From positions 1-64,000 of the forward strand of contig JBBDMW010000023.1 in the NCBI GenBank assembly GCA_040878005.1: 64,000 nucleotides of DNA. The letters run 5' to 3'. Positions 8,508-17,437 of this stretch are shown one piece after another (positions within the stretch are counted from its first letter, which is position 1; every line of letters begins with the position of its first letter). The notes under the pieces were generated by a model. It saw nothing but the letters and a program-made list of their open reading frames with translations, was not told the DNA's origin and did not search any database. A program made the position numbers and the translations under genes. This stretch comes from JBBDMW01 sp040878005 (GTDB taxonomy: Bacteria > Chloroflexota > Dehalococcoidia > Lucifugimonadales > Lucifugimonadaceae).

Positions 8508-9613
8508 TGGGTAAAGTACTGGTTATCCCAATCGTAGTCCTGGCGGTGCTGGCGCTGATTGTGCTGCCGCAGGTCTTTTTCACAGTAGATGAAACCCAAC
8601 TGGCTATTGTGACCCGGTTCGGCGAGTTCCAGGACGCGCGCACGCAACCGGGGCTTTACACAAAGACTCCGTTCGTGGAGTCTGTCAGGCGGTTCGAAAG
8701 CAGGCTGCTCCGCGTCGACGCACCGACGGCCTCGTTGTTGACCTCAGATAATCTGAACCTTGTCATTGACGCCTATGCGAGGTATCGCATTGTTAACCCG
8801 CTGTTGTTTTTCCAAACGCTGACGGGGGAGAGTGATGCCGACGCGAGGGTCAGAGACATCGTTGCTTCCCAGTTGCGCCGTGAGGTGGCCCTTGACCTGC
8901 AATCCGAGGTGATCTCGGAGACGAGATTGCAGGTCATGCAGAGGATCACCACCGCCAGCAACCGGTCTGAGATAAGCCGGGCGGAAGCGCAGGCCCTGCC
9001 GCAAGGCATCCGCAACCCTGATGTCACGGTGGAGATCTCCAGGGTGGAGGAAGACGCCAATCTGCGAGGCCGTCCCGCAACAGAGGAAGAACTGGCCGCG
9101 TTGGAGAGTGACCCTAACCCGCCCATACTTGGCGACAGGGTGGCGTCCTACTTCGTCCCGTTGAGTAATGCGCTCGGTATAGAGATCGTGGATGTGCGCA
9201 TCAAGCGTGCGGACTTCCCGCCGGACATCGCCACGAGCGTGTTTGCCCGGATGGAGGCGGAACGTGAGCGGATTGCCAGCGGTCTCCGGGCCGAGGGGGC
9301 ACAACGTGACTCAGAGATCCGTGCCGAGGTGGACAGGGATGTCCAGGTGCTGTTGGAAACGGCGCAAGGGACCTCATCCAGGGTTCGCGGTGAGGCTGAA
9401 CGTGAAGCGATCCAGATACTCGCCGAGTCATTGTCGCAGGACCCAGAGTTCTACGACTTCCGGAGGTCGTTGGAAGCCTATAAGGTGGCGCTGGCATCCA
9501 ATACGACTATCCTGTTGGATTCAGAGAGCGACCTGTTCAAGTTCCTGGAGGACCCGTTTGGAGTTGAGGCGGATGGTACTCCGGACTCCGTTCCGCCTGC
9601 CGGAACCCCCTGA
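8507..9613 (+). CDS. hflC: HflC, SPFH/band-7 membrane protein
   Basis: The 368-residue partner of HflK has an N-terminal membrane anchor (about 3-22), the HflC-type opening VDETQLAIVTRFGEF, and an SPFH domain. A long Ala/Glu/Arg-rich helix containing ERERIASGLRAEG lies near the conserved C-terminal region ending around LFKFLED. Its length is slightly above that of the enterobacterial protein because of an insert (about 180-220) rich in Glu and Pro. By family it acts with HflK as a scaffold regulating FtsH proteolysis. It is translationally coupled to hflK, and an 18-bp-stem hairpin follows the operon. Confidence 0.92.
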   Translation: MGKVLVIPIVVLAVLALIVLPQVFFTVDETQLAIVTRFGEFQDARTQPGLYTKTPFVESVRRFESRLLRVDAPTASLLTSDNLNLVIDAYARYRIVNPLLFFQTLTGESDADARVRDIVASQLRREVALDLQSEVISETRLQVMQRITTASNRSEISRAEAQALPQGIRNPDVTVEISRVEEDANLRGRPATEEELAALESDPNPPILGDRVASYFVPLSNALGIEIVDVRIKRADFPPDIATSVFARMEAERERIASGLRAEGAQRDSEIRAEVDRDVQVLLETAQGTSSRVRGEAEREAIQILAESLSQDPEFYDFRRSLEAYKVALASNTTILLDSESDLFKFLEDPFGVEADGTPDSVPPAGTP

Positions 9614-9660
9614 CGGCAGGAAGCGGTTGACTAAGGTCTCGCTCCTGGCAAAAGCTGGCT

Positions 9661-9700
9661 TAATTGAGAAGGCCCCGGATTGCCGGGGCCTTCTCAATTA
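9661..9700 (+). terminator. Perfect 18-bp hairpin after hflKC
   Basis: The arms at 9661-9678 and 9683-9700 are perfectly complementary with a 4-base ATTG loop, containing GGCCCCGG/CCGGGGCC. It is placed 47 bases after the hflC stop and 25 before the convergent HPP gene, so it can end transcription from both sides. The arms end in A/T-rich bases. Confidence 0.78.
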
Positions 9701-9725
9701 GTGAACCGATTCAACGGGCCCAGGT

Positions 9726-10361
9726 TTAGATCAGGTTGTGCAGGCGCTTGCCCAGGATGACACGCACGGCAGCTATCAGTATGGCTGCTGTGATTATGAA
9801 CAGGACGGCATCGCCAGGCACGCCATCCGGGACCGCCCGTGTAGCCAAGCCGAGAGCGGTTCCGGCTGCGGGGGAGTGCTCGGTGTTGGTGATCGTCATG
9901 AACAGCAGCACCAATCCAACCGAAGTGGCGGCTGTAACGTGGATGGCCCACCCGGGAGGGCTGCCGGCAGCCACCGGAAGGAGAAGGAATAGCCCGAAGC
10001 TAACGTAGGCGGCGATGACAGCGAATATGTGACCGCCGATTATGCGGCCTGGAGCAGATGCGAGGGAGTGAGGCACAAAGAATACGACTGCCACTGAACC
10101 TGCGATCGCCACGACGATGGCGCCGTTGGTTAATCCCTCTTCTGCGAATAGCACCGTGCCCAGCACCAGGGCGGCCAGGAGCGCCTGGCCAACATATCTG
10201 CCGGGACGGTGAGTGAAGTGGGGGTCGATCCACCGCAGCGCCCAACTGTGCCTGGCCGCGCGTACTCGGCTGCCACGCTTATATGTTGCGTGGTTGGTCT
10301 GTTCTGCCAACGGAAATCTATTTGAAACCTGGGGTGTCGATAATGGACAGCGGAACGTCAA
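9726..10361 (-). CDS. HPP-family integral membrane protein
   Basis: This 211-residue membrane protein has four to five hydrophobic helices (for example ALLAALVLGTVLFA, GSVAVVFFVPHSLA, SVGLVLLFMTI and AVLFIITAAILIAAVRVIL). It also has the family loop HSPAAGTAL, equivalent to the His-Pro-Pro motif that names the family. Characterised HPP proteins have been linked to nitrite transport in chloroplasts and cyanobacteria. Substrate here is uncertain. The only start codon upstream of the membrane part is a TTG at 10361, giving a basic 45-residue leader, so the true start is unsure. It faces hflC across a terminator and diverges from the TetR gene. Confidence 0.78.
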   Translation of the reverse strand: MTFRCPLSTPQVSNRFPLAEQTNHATYKRGSRVRAARHSWALRWIDPHFTHRPGRYVGQALLAALVLGTVLFAEEGLTNGAIVVAIAGSVAVVFFVPHSLASAPGRIIGGHIFAVIAAYVSFGLFLLLPVAAGSPPGWAIHVTAATSVGLVLLFMTITNTEHSPAAGTALGLATRAVPDGVPGDAVLFIITAAILIAAVRVILGKRLHNLI

Positions 10362-10618
10362 TCAATGTAACTCTCGGATTCGATACATGCATGCCGAGGT
10401 CAAATCAGGTTTGTGTAGATGTGCTCATGTTGGGCGGCCGCGGCAGGGGTTACCCTTGGCAAATGAACTGAACCGGTTACGGCCCGGGCAGGAAGATTGT
10501 TCCGGCGTTGACCAACTGGCCGGGCGGAAAGGGCCGTAAATTCCATCTGCGGCTACTTGCGCGGTAAGTGAGCGTTAACTAACATAGGCGAACCCTCATA
10601 GAGGTTCCCGGAGATGAT

Positions 10619-11230
10619 GTGGCAACTCAAATCAGGCTGGATCACGAGACTAGAACACAGCAGATACTATCTGCGGCCCGGGAGCTTATAGCCGGGGGCG
10701 GAAGCGATGGGCTGACGATTCGGGCGGTCGCCGAGAAAGTTGGTGTCACCGAAGCGGCAATCTACCGGCATGTGGCAAGCAAAGAGGAGGTACTCCTCCT
10801 CCTCATGGATGATGTCCATGAATCTCTATTCAAGGTGATTTCAGAGGCAACATTCACGGACCGCAGCTCGCTGGACAAGCTTGAGCACATGCTTCATCTC
10901 CATCTCTCATATGTGGAGTTAAGGCGGGGCATATCTTTCGTGGTCATTGCGGAAGCAGCGCAGTTCCAGGAGCCCCGTGTACGGTCAGCAGGGCGAAGAC
11001 TGGTAGAGGATTACCTCGAATTGGTAGAAGGCATCGTGGCAGAAGGCGTGGAGCGTGGTGAGATACATCACGCCGTAGCCCCTGACGCGGCTGCAGTGCT
11101 TTTCTTCGGAATGGTGCAGGCGACTGTGACAAGGTGGCTTTTCGATGCGGCGGCGCATCCACTCGTGGAGAACGCCTCAAGCATGTGGCAACTGTTCAGG
11201 GCTTCCCTGGAGCAGCCGACGCGGCCGTAG
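10619..11230 (+). CDS. TetR/AcrR-family transcriptional regulator
   Basis: This 203-residue repressor-type protein has an N-terminal helix-turn-helix (about 15-60, phrases ILSAARELIAGGG, LTIRAVAEKVGVTEAAIYRH and ASKEEVL). An all-helical ligand-binding and dimer domain follows. It starts at GTG with GGAG five bases upstream; the overlapping ATGs just before are out of frame. It is followed after 20 bases by a cytidylate-kinase-like gene, likely in one operon. The ligand and operator are not evident. Confidence 0.9.
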   Translation: MATQIRLDHETRTQQILSAARELIAGGGSDGLTIRAVAEKVGVTEAAIYRHVASKEEVLLLLMDDVHESLFKVISEATFTDRSSLDKLEHMLHLHLSYVELRRGISFVVIAEAAQFQEPRVRSAGRRLVEDYLELVEGIVAEGVERGEIHHAVAPDAAAVLFFGMVQATVTRWLFDAAAHPLVENASSMWQLFRASLEQPTRP

Positions 11231-11250
11231 CCGCGGGATGGAGGGACGAC

Positions 11251-11985
11251 ATGGCCCCCCTCGTAACGTTCGACGGACATATCGGTGCGGGCGGTCCTGA
11301 AGTGGGCCGGCGGATAGCCCGGATGTTTGACCTCCAGTACGTTGACCGGCTTTTGCTGCCTGAGTCAGTCCGGGTAATGCAAGTTGCAGATCATTCTCAA
11401 CGGCCGGCCTCCAACCGTTTCTCTGACCGCTTCTGGGGCGTGGTTGAGCGGGCGATATCAGGGTTTGCGCTTGGCAATGCGGCAGGCGACCCGTACTTCG
11501 GCCTGCCGGCGACGCTCCTGCTGCCCTTGACATGGGACGAGTCTCCGACTGCCCCGCGAGCGATCCTGGATACATCAACTTCCACTGCCCGGCAGCGGCG
11601 TCACGCGCTGACACCGGAGCATATCGCAGCAAGTGGGAGGGCGGTGCTGGTAGACCGCGCAGGCTGCGTGGAGTTGAAACGGGCGCCCACGGTGGTACGG
11701 GTGGGGCTGTTTGCTTCATGGGAGAACCGTGTGAAGCGCGTGATGGCCAGGGAGGGACTGGTACGCGTTGACGACGCTGAGCGGGCGATCCTGGGGCGCG
11801 AGAAGGCGCAGTCAGCCTACTTCGATACGATCCACGGCACGAACCCTGAAGATCCTGGCCTGTACGACCTCTATATTGATACATCCAAGCTGGACCTGAA
11901 CATCGTTGCGTTGAACGTGGCTCGCGCTGTGCGGGCGATTATTTCCGGCAACCAGAATCCCGCTGTTGGCAGGGTCGCCGTTTAA
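11251..11985 (+). CDS. Cytidylate kinase-like protein
   Basis: This 244-residue protein belongs to the cytidylate-kinase-like P-loop group. Evidence is an N-terminal FDGHIGAGGPEVGRRIA phosphate loop, then a strand ending YVDR, and a C-terminal EKAQSAYFDTIHG lid-like segment followed by YDLYIDTSKLD. The family normally phosphorylates CMP/dCMP or unknown small molecules. Stand-alone versions of this subfamily lack a demonstrated substrate. The frame is open upstream to 11134, but the ATG at 11251 has GGAGGG in front and begins at the conserved first strand. It is 20 bases after the TetR gene, which suggests co-transcription; a link between the two functions is unknown. Confidence 0.78.
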   Translation: MAPLVTFDGHIGAGGPEVGRRIARMFDLQYVDRLLLPESVRVMQVADHSQRPASNRFSDRFWGVVERAISGFALGNAAGDPYFGLPATLLLPLTWDESPTAPRAILDTSTSTARQRRHALTPEHIAASGRAVLVDRAGCVELKRAPTVVRVGLFASWENRVKRVMAREGLVRVDDAERAILGREKAQSAYFDTIHGTNPEDPGLYDLYIDTSKLDLNIVALNVARAVRAIISGNQNPAVGRVAV

Positions 11986-12056
11986 CCTATTGCCACCTGC
12001 CATGACCGGCCTGTCAGTCATGCGGCCCAGCCGGTGTCTTTAGGCTGCGGCAGCGC

Positions 12057-12749
12057 TCAGGCGAGGGTCAAAGCTCCACTGCGCACTTTTTCATCGACCT
12101 CGCGCAACTCCTTGGGGCTGTCGACAGTTAACCAGAGGGCCTCGGACTGTAGGGCTGCCATGCGCTTTTCAGCCGCGAGCTCCTGGAAGGTGGTGGTCTC
12201 ATGGTCTCCTACTTCCGGCAGCAGGTCTTCAATTTCCCTGGCGAATACGTATACACCTGCGTTTATCCAGAACGGCAGTCGGCCCTTCTCGATAAATGCG
12301 CTCACATAACTTTCGTTGTCAACTTCAACCACGCCGTATGGGCTCTGGAATGGCACCAGCATCATGGTGGCGAGCGCATTTTTGCCGTGATGGAGGTGCA
12401 CCAGCTCAGCCACCGGCTGATTGGTCATGTTGTCTCCATTCGTGACCAGCACAAGTTCCACCGACGATGGCACGAGTCCGAGTCCCTTGCGAACTGCGCC
12501 GCCACGACCCAATGGCTCCCGCTCGAATGAGTAATGGGCATTGAAGCCGAAGCGTGACCCGTCACCGAAGTATTCCTGGATGGTCTGCCCCTTGTAACCG
12601 CAGAGGAATACGACATCCGTGACACCATTGGCCACCATCCATTCCACCTGGTGAGAGATCATGGGGCGCCCATTGACGGGCAGCATGGGCTTCGGGATGT
12701 TGTCAGTGAGCGGCTTGAGACGCTCCCCGCGTCCACCCGCTATTGTCAG
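12057..12749 (-). CDS. Sugar-phosphate nucleotidyltransferase-like protein, start codon problem
   Basis: This is a GT-A-fold nucleotidyltransferase of the RmlA/ManC/GlmU-N type. It has the N-terminal AGGRGERLKPLT loop, IPKPMLPVNGRP, the metal-binding TNGDN segment, EREPLGRGGAV, and FWINAGVYVF. Such enzymes make NDP-sugars from sugar-1-phosphates. The first ATG in frame (12686) lies after the essential GGxGxR loop, which is encoded in the same frame up to at least 12749. Between the in-frame stop at 12819-12821 and that loop there is no ATG, GTG or TTG. A CTG at 12747-12749 or a lost base near an out-of-frame ATG (12752-12754) are the options. Other parts of the enzyme look intact. Confidence 0.8.
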   Translation of the reverse strand: MTIAGGRGERLKPLTDNIPKPMLPVNGRPMISHQVEWMVANGVTDVVFLCGYKGQTIQEYFGDGSRFGFNAHYSFEREPLGRGGAVRKGLGLVPSSVELVLVTNGDNMTNQPVAELVHLHHGKNALATMMLVPFQSPYGVVEVDNESYVSAFIEKGRLPFWINAGVYVFAREIEDLLPEVGDHETTTFQELAAEKRMAALQSEALWLTVDSPKELREVDEKVRSGALTLA

Positions 12750-12880
12750 GGCATAAAACGGATCTGCCAGTGCGGTTTCCTCTCGTTCGACTTCGGCCCG
12801 GCGGTGAGTTGGGCGAGTCTATCACGCGGGGACGCAACGCTTCTCAGATGACGTGGACCCGAACTGGCAAATGTTGAGGG

Positions 12881-13870
12881 TTAGTTCCCCGTTGTATCGA
12901 TGCCCTGCTTCAGATCTTCGAAGACCAGGTTTAACTCACGGATGCTGACCGCCATCTGCTGACCAATAACCCGCTTGGACGGAGAGTCCCCAATGCTGAT
13001 GACGCTGCCGAAGGTGACGCCCACCACGACGCCCGACATGTCCAGCACTGGTCCGCCGCTGTCGCCGGGGTCTGCGCTGGCGTCAAAAACGACCACGGCC
13101 ACGCCGTTGCCGTCCCGTCCGTCTTCGGTTGTGACCGTTATTGCGTCAACTACGTCTCCCGAGTGGCGCACCACGGTGGTGACGATACCAGTATGGATGG
13201 ACGGGTACCCGCTCACGCCAGCCGAGTATCCAAGCTGAACAATGGGCAGACCGGCATCGGTGGCGTTGATTACGCGCGTTGGCAGGACGGAGGCACCGTG
13301 GTCCACCTTTATGACCGCAAGGTCACGCCTAGTATCTATGCCCCGGACCTGCCCCTGGACGGTGCGAAACCCGCCCGCGGCGTTGGGAACCCTGACTGAG
13401 ACGGAACTGCTGCTGCCCACAACATGTGCATTGGTCACCACCCAGTCTTCCTCAATTGCCCATCCGCTTCCGAGGTCGCTCCCCGTGCGAATCTCCACCA
13501 CTGAGAGGCGGAGGTCATCGTAGAGATCACTGGCGCTGACGAGGCTTGCAGGTATTGGTTGCGGGGTTGACGTGGGCTGTGGCGTGACCGTTGCGGCCGG
13601 GGTCACGGTGGGTTGCGGAGTTGGCCACGTGACTGGTGTGCCGGTTGGCTGCGGGGTTGCGACTGGCACGAGCGTGGGCTCTGGCTGCGGAGTGACGGTT
13701 GGCGCAGGCGTGACCGTGGGCTGAGGTGTCTCGGTGGGCACCTGGGCCAGGGCCGCCTGCACTCGCGCGTCGATCGTGGCGGCTACTTCGTCGCCCGAGG
13801 GACCACACGCCACCGAGGCGAGAAAGAGCACAGCGATAAGGAACGCCGGAGAGAATAATCGCTTTTTCAT
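12881..13870 (-). CDS. Surface lipoprotein with trypsin-like (S1C-type) protease domain
   Basis: A 329-residue exported protease. A basic N-terminus and hydrophobic stretch lead to a lipobox ASVAC, so Cys22 should be lipidated. A Thr/Pro-rich linker (about 45-108, repeated TPQPTVTP phrases) spaces the domain from the membrane. The chymotrypsin-fold domain has a complete triad: His149 in TNAHVV, Asp183 in RRDLAVIKV and Ser271 in GDSGGP. No PDZ domain follows, unlike DegP/HtrA. It likely acts outside the cell in protein quality control or processing. It is transcribed alone, downstream of two serine-hydrolase genes on the same strand. Substrate unknown. Confidence 0.88.
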   Translation of the reverse strand: MKKRLFSPAFLIAVLFLASVACGPSGDEVAATIDARVQAALAQVPTETPQPTVTPAPTVTPQPEPTLVPVATPQPTGTPVTWPTPQPTVTPAATVTPQPTSTPQPIPASLVSASDLYDDLRLSVVEIRTGSDLGSGWAIEEDWVVTNAHVVGSSSSVSVRVPNAAGGFRTVQGQVRGIDTRRDLAVIKVDHGASVLPTRVINATDAGLPIVQLGYSAGVSGYPSIHTGIVTTVVRHSGDVVDAITVTTEDGRDGNGVAVVVFDASADPGDSGGPVLDMSGVVVGVTFGSVISIGDSPSKRVIGQQMAVSIRELNLVFEDLKQGIDTTGN

Positions 13871-14187
13871 GAGAGGCGTTCGCTTTTCGCTTGTGGAGGC
13901 GTGCCCGGCTCAGCCGGCACCAACACTTTTCTTAACTTTTCTCTGTGACTGGCTTACAGGTATCGACCGGACCGCAGCAGCGGTCATGCCTGCCCTGAGG
14001 CATCCTCCCCTCCCCGCATCTACAACTTCTTCTTAATTGAACGAACCGTATCCCACGACAGTTTTGCTGGCCCGCCTTTGAATGCCTTATTGAAGTGCAC
14101 AGGTTGCGGGATGAATACCGTGCAGACCGTAGGATGAGTGGTGCGGTTCACTGCATGCTGCACTGGCTCACCAAGGCGGCGCCGCTG
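13871..14187. other. Intergenic region
   Basis: A 317-base gap between two minus-strand genes. A GC-rich near-palindrome at 13901-13920 (GTGCCCGGCT/AGCCGGCAC) lies 31-50 bases upstream of the protease start and could be a terminator for upstream transcription or an operator. Nothing else was recognised. Confidence 0.35.
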
Positions 14188-15240
14188 TCAGACCGCGGCG
14201 TCTACGACCCGTCCCAGCAGGTGCTGCATGTAGAACCGCTGCTCACGCGCATTTGGCGCATCGAACGACCCTTCCTGCGGGTAGGTGCCGGGGCTTTGCA
14301 CAACAACCAGGTCAAGCTCCGGGCATACCCAGATGTGCTGCTTTCCCGCACCGCTGGCAGCGAACGAGCCTTTCGGAAGGTCCGGCCACAGCTCTCCCTG
14401 GGCGTTGCACCAGAATCCAAGCCCGTACACGCGATTCTGCGGCGGCTCATTTTCCAGGATCGTATCTGAGACCCGGGTGCCTTCTCTTAGCCATTCCGCC
14501 GGCACAACTCGTTTGCCGTTCCATTCTCCCTGCCTGGCCCACAACAGGCCGAGCCGAGCCATGTCACGCGGGGTCATGAGGTAGTTTGTGAAGTAACCGA
14601 ACACCGGCAGGTTTGCGTCTGTGTGGAGATCAAAGTTGGAATATGTCCATGACCATGTTCCGCCTATGGGGTCCCTGAGCTTCCACTCGGTGAGGGTGCC
14701 GAATCCTGCGCCGCGCTCGGGGTCGGCTGTCTTGTACAGGCTGTACGCGGACGCCACTGCGTGGGTGAGGATATTCATGCCGTACGTCTGGTAGTTGAAT
14801 TTTTTGCCGGGCGCTTCCCCGGGCTTCATGTAGCCCGATGTGTTGCCGATCAACTGCCTGAACGTGATGTCGCGGTTTCCAGGGAAGGCGTGCCTTCCTT
14901 CCTTCGGGCCGCGTCCAGGTGGCACGTCCATCATTTCCGGGTAGTAAGTGGCTACCGGATCATCGGCTGACTTTATGACACCTTCATCAATGGCGATGCC
15001 CAGGACGGAAGAGTATGTGGATTTTGAGGCGGATGCCTGCCGCGCCTGCTCAAGGGGATCGACACGGTAGCACCACTCGGCGGCGATTTGGCCGTGACGG
15101 GAGATTAAGACGCGGTACGGTGCTCCGTCAGCATCATTGGCCTGCCATTCTGCGGCTTCGGCCAGCTTCGCCCGGTTGAAGCCAAGCTCCTCCGGCTCCG
15201 CGGTCTGCCAATCTGCGCCTGGCCAGGTCCTGGTCATCAT
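14188..15240 (-). CDS. Serine beta-lactamase-like hydrolase (PBP4*/class C fold)
   Basis: About 350 residues of the beta-lactamase/transpeptidase fold. Counting from the possible upstream ATG at 15291, the nucleophile motif is Ser87-Ala-Ser-Lys90 (SxxK). A YGMN segment after a GNTSGY stretch fits the second (YxN-like) motif. The ATG pair at 15238-15240 has AAGGAG eight bases upstream, so I start there. There is no signal peptide from that start, suggesting a cytoplasmic esterase, amidase or peptidase rather than a resistance lactamase. It follows a second member of the same superfamily by about 50 bases on the same strand. The substrate is unknown. Confidence 0.85.
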   Translation of the reverse strand: MMTRTWPGADWQTAEPEELGFNRAKLAEAAEWQANDADGAPYRVLISRHGQIAAEWCYRVDPLEQARQASASKSTYSSVLGIAIDEGVIKSADDPVATYYPEMMDVPPGRGPKEGRHAFPGNRDITFRQLIGNTSGYMKPGEAPGKKFNYQTYGMNILTHAVASAYSLYKTADPERGAGFGTLTEWKLRDPIGGTWSWTYSNFDLHTDANLPVFGYFTNYLMTPRDMARLGLLWARQGEWNGKRVVPAEWLREGTRVSDTILENEPPQNRVYGLGFWCNAQGELWPDLPKGSFAASGAGKQHIWVCPELDLVVVQSPGTYPQEGSFDAPNAREQRFYMQHLLGRVVDAAV

Positions 15241-15290
15241 CGTGATGCTCCTTTTTCGGATCTTGTTCTGCTTCGCGGTATTGACCGCCA

Positions 15291-16397
15291 TCAGTGGATC
15301 AAGGCGTTGCGTATGGTGCGCGATATCTCTGCCGGACGTCCGCTATACCACGGGTCAGGCTGCATGCCGGTGGTCAGGTACGCTACTGCCAGCCCGGATT
15401 CCGGATCGCCCCACGTGGTGCATGTTGCAAGGCCTCCATGCCCGAGGGTGGCTGAGCCATCCTCGGCGGCATACGCATTCGGCGTGCTGCCAGCCAGCCA
15501 TACACCGAGGCCGACACGCGACCTTCTCCCGGTTTCCTCATTCACATGCGTTGCATGTTGGGATGTTACTTCAGCCACGGTTGTGGGTTTGAGCCACTGA
15601 ACGCCGTCGACCGTACCGTCGCATACGAGCACCGAGGAGAACCGTGCCATATCCCGAGCTGTGGATACGCAACTGCCGGCCGGCACCATCACGGCGTACG
15701 AGTCTTCCATGTTGTAGACCGAGACAATATGCGGATAGTCAAAGCCAGGCATGGACAGGATCTTGGCGACCCGTGCCAGGCGCCTTGCGGGCACCCTGAA
15801 GTAAGTGTTCTCCAGCCCGAGCGGGCGGGCGACCTCTGCAGTGAAGAACTCTTCGAACGACTGGCTGGAGATGCGGGCGGTCAGCTCACCGACCAGCCAG
15901 CCGAAGGTGTACTCGTGGTATTCGATCCGGCTTCCAGGCTCGTATTCAAGCCGGGCCTCCTCCATGGCGGCGATGCAACGGTCCCAGTAGGCGAAGTCAA
16001 GGAGGCCCAAGTTGGCGGGCGTTGTGGGCAGTCCTGCCGTGTGTGTCAGCACGTGCCTGATGGTTACGCCGGATTTGCCGTGCCGGCCAAACCGGGGCCA
16101 GTAGTGTGCCACAGGAGTGTCCCACTCAACGAGGCCGCGATCATGCAGCACCCACAGGGTGGCCGCGGCGAGCGGCTTGCCGCACGAGAATACCCTGAAC
16201 AACGTGCTGCCATTTGCGTTGACGCCAGTGGATGGGTCAGCTATTCCGCCGACCATGTCAAGGGCGAGGCGGTCCCCGGTATACACCGCAAGCGCTGCAG
16301 CGGGGTGGAGCCCGTCATTGAGTTGGCGGTCAAAGATCTCACGTATTCGCGCTGCGCCAGTGGGGTCGAAATTGGCCGGGGCTTTCTGTTTAGTCAT
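15291..16397 (-). CDS. Serine beta-lactamase-like hydrolase/esterase (EstB-like)
   Basis: A 368-residue protein of the beta-lactamase fold. The SxxK motif is Ser71-Cys-Gly-Lys74 in RVFSCGKPLAA. A Tyr-containing second motif lies near YHEYTFGWL (about 160-168), and HVLTHTAGLP is typical of the family. GHGGLA near the C-terminus takes the position of the third motif. Relatives include EstB esterases and uncharacterised serine hydrolases. No leader peptide is visible. It is upstream of and probably co-transcribed with the 14188-15240 gene. The two differ strongly in sequence, so they are not a recent duplication. Confidence 0.86.
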   Translation of the reverse strand: MTKQKAPANFDPTGAARIREIFDRQLNDGLHPAAALAVYTGDRLALDMVGGIADPSTGVNANGSTLFRVFSCGKPLAAATLWVLHDRGLVEWDTPVAHYWPRFGRHGKSGVTIRHVLTHTAGLPTTPANLGLLDFAYWDRCIAAMEEARLEYEPGSRIEYHEYTFGWLVGELTARISSQSFEEFFTAEVARPLGLENTYFRVPARRLARVAKILSMPGFDYPHIVSVYNMEDSYAVMVPAGSCVSTARDMARFSSVLVCDGTVDGVQWLKPTTVAEVTSQHATHVNEETGRRSRVGLGVWLAGSTPNAYAAEDGSATLGHGGLATCTTWGDPESGLAVAYLTTGMQPDPWYSGRPAEISRTIRNALIH

Positions 16398-16585
16398 GTG
16401 CTGCTAAATAATGAATGGTTTCTCGTTGGCAATGACGCGGCGCCGGACGCGGGCATCGATTGCGCCGAAGGAACAGGTCCGGTTGCACCAGCGTGGCCGC
16501 GAAACCGCACCCTATAAACTCAGGTGAGATTGTCAACCCTGACCGATAGCCCGGGTTTCCGGCCCCGGTGTGCCAAATGTAAAGG

Positions 16586-17437
16586 ATGAGCCTCGTTATG
16601 GCCCCAGTGACGAACGGTGGACGAGCATGGGCGGAAATGGTGAGGGCCGAGCATGCACAATCAGACCACGTGCGCAGCCTGACACCACAAGACGACTTCT
16701 GGCGGGGCCACTCAGCCCGGTTCAAGCCTACGCCGAAAGAGGACGCGCGCCGTGATGACACGGTGGAGGCGCTTATCGAGGTGATCCGGCAGGACGATTC
16801 GGTGCTGGACGTGGGCGCCGGCGCGGGGCGGATAGCGATTCCACTGGCAGAGCATTGCAGGGAAGTGATTGCGGTGGAGCCGTCAGCGAGCATGCGGGAG
16901 GCACTGGCAGAGCAGGCGGAGACGTGGGGCGTCGGGAACATCCGCGTGGTCGCATCCACATGGGAAGAGGCGGACGTTGATCCTTCTGACGTGGTGGTAT
17001 GCGCCCACGTGGTTTATACCGTCGAGAATATCGAGGGGTTCATCGAAAAATTGCAGGCCCATGCGCGCCGGATGGTGGCGGTCATTGTGTTCGAAGAGCC
17101 CGCCATGGCAGGGTTCTTTCCATTGTGGCCCACGGTCCACGGTGAGGAGCGCCTGAGACTACCATGCCTGCCTGAACTGCGCCAGGTGCTGACGGAAATG
17201 GGCATTGAGCACAGCGCCCAGGCCCTGCCGCTATGGGGCTCCAGGGGCTTTGAAGATGCGGACGCTGCACTCCGGGAGAGCGCGACCCGCCTGTTTGTTG
17301 CACCGAGCACGGAGGCATTCGAACGGCTGGAGAAGGCGCTGCCGGATGTGCTGGAGCCAGTGGACGGACAGGTCCGGTTCCAATGGTCGAAGCCACATCG
17401 GCCGTGGATGGTGACCTGGACGCCCCGTTCCGGGTAA
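16586..17437 (+). CDS. Class I SAM-dependent methyltransferase
   Basis: This 283-residue protein has a Rossmann-type SAM-binding core. Motif I is VLDVGAGAGRIAIPLAE (about 73-90), motif II is an acidic strand end VIAVEPS, and a VVVCAHVVYTV strand is in the motif IV position. The C-terminal 100 residues probably cover the acceptor site, which is not recognisable. Two starts are possible: ATG at 16586, with AAGG directly before, or ATG at 16598. It diverges from the serine-hydrolase pair and is followed by mgtE after 182 bases. Substrate not assignable. Confidence 0.86.
   Translation: MSLVMAPVTNGGRAWAEMVRAEHAQSDHVRSLTPQDDFWRGHSARFKPTPKEDARRDDTVEALIEVIRQDDSVLDVGAGAGRIAIPLAEHCREVIAVEPSASMREALAEQAETWGVGNIRVVASTWEEADVDPSDVVVCAHVVYTVENIEGFIEKLQAHARRMVAVIVFEEPAMAGFFPLWPTVHGEERLRLPCLPELRQVLTEMGIEHSAQALPLWGSRGFEDADAALRESATRLFVAPSTEAFERLEKALPDVLEPVDGQVRFQWSKPHRPWMVTWTPRSG

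Noticed and set aside
14188..16397. The two beta-lactamase-fold genes as antibiotic resistance genes
   Set aside because: Neither has a leader peptide from the supported start, and motifs fit esterase or peptidase relatives better than true class C lactamases.
15546..16517. 323-codon plus-strand ORF
   Set aside because: It is the antisense shadow of the EstB-like hydrolase at 15291-16397, which has clear catalytic motifs.
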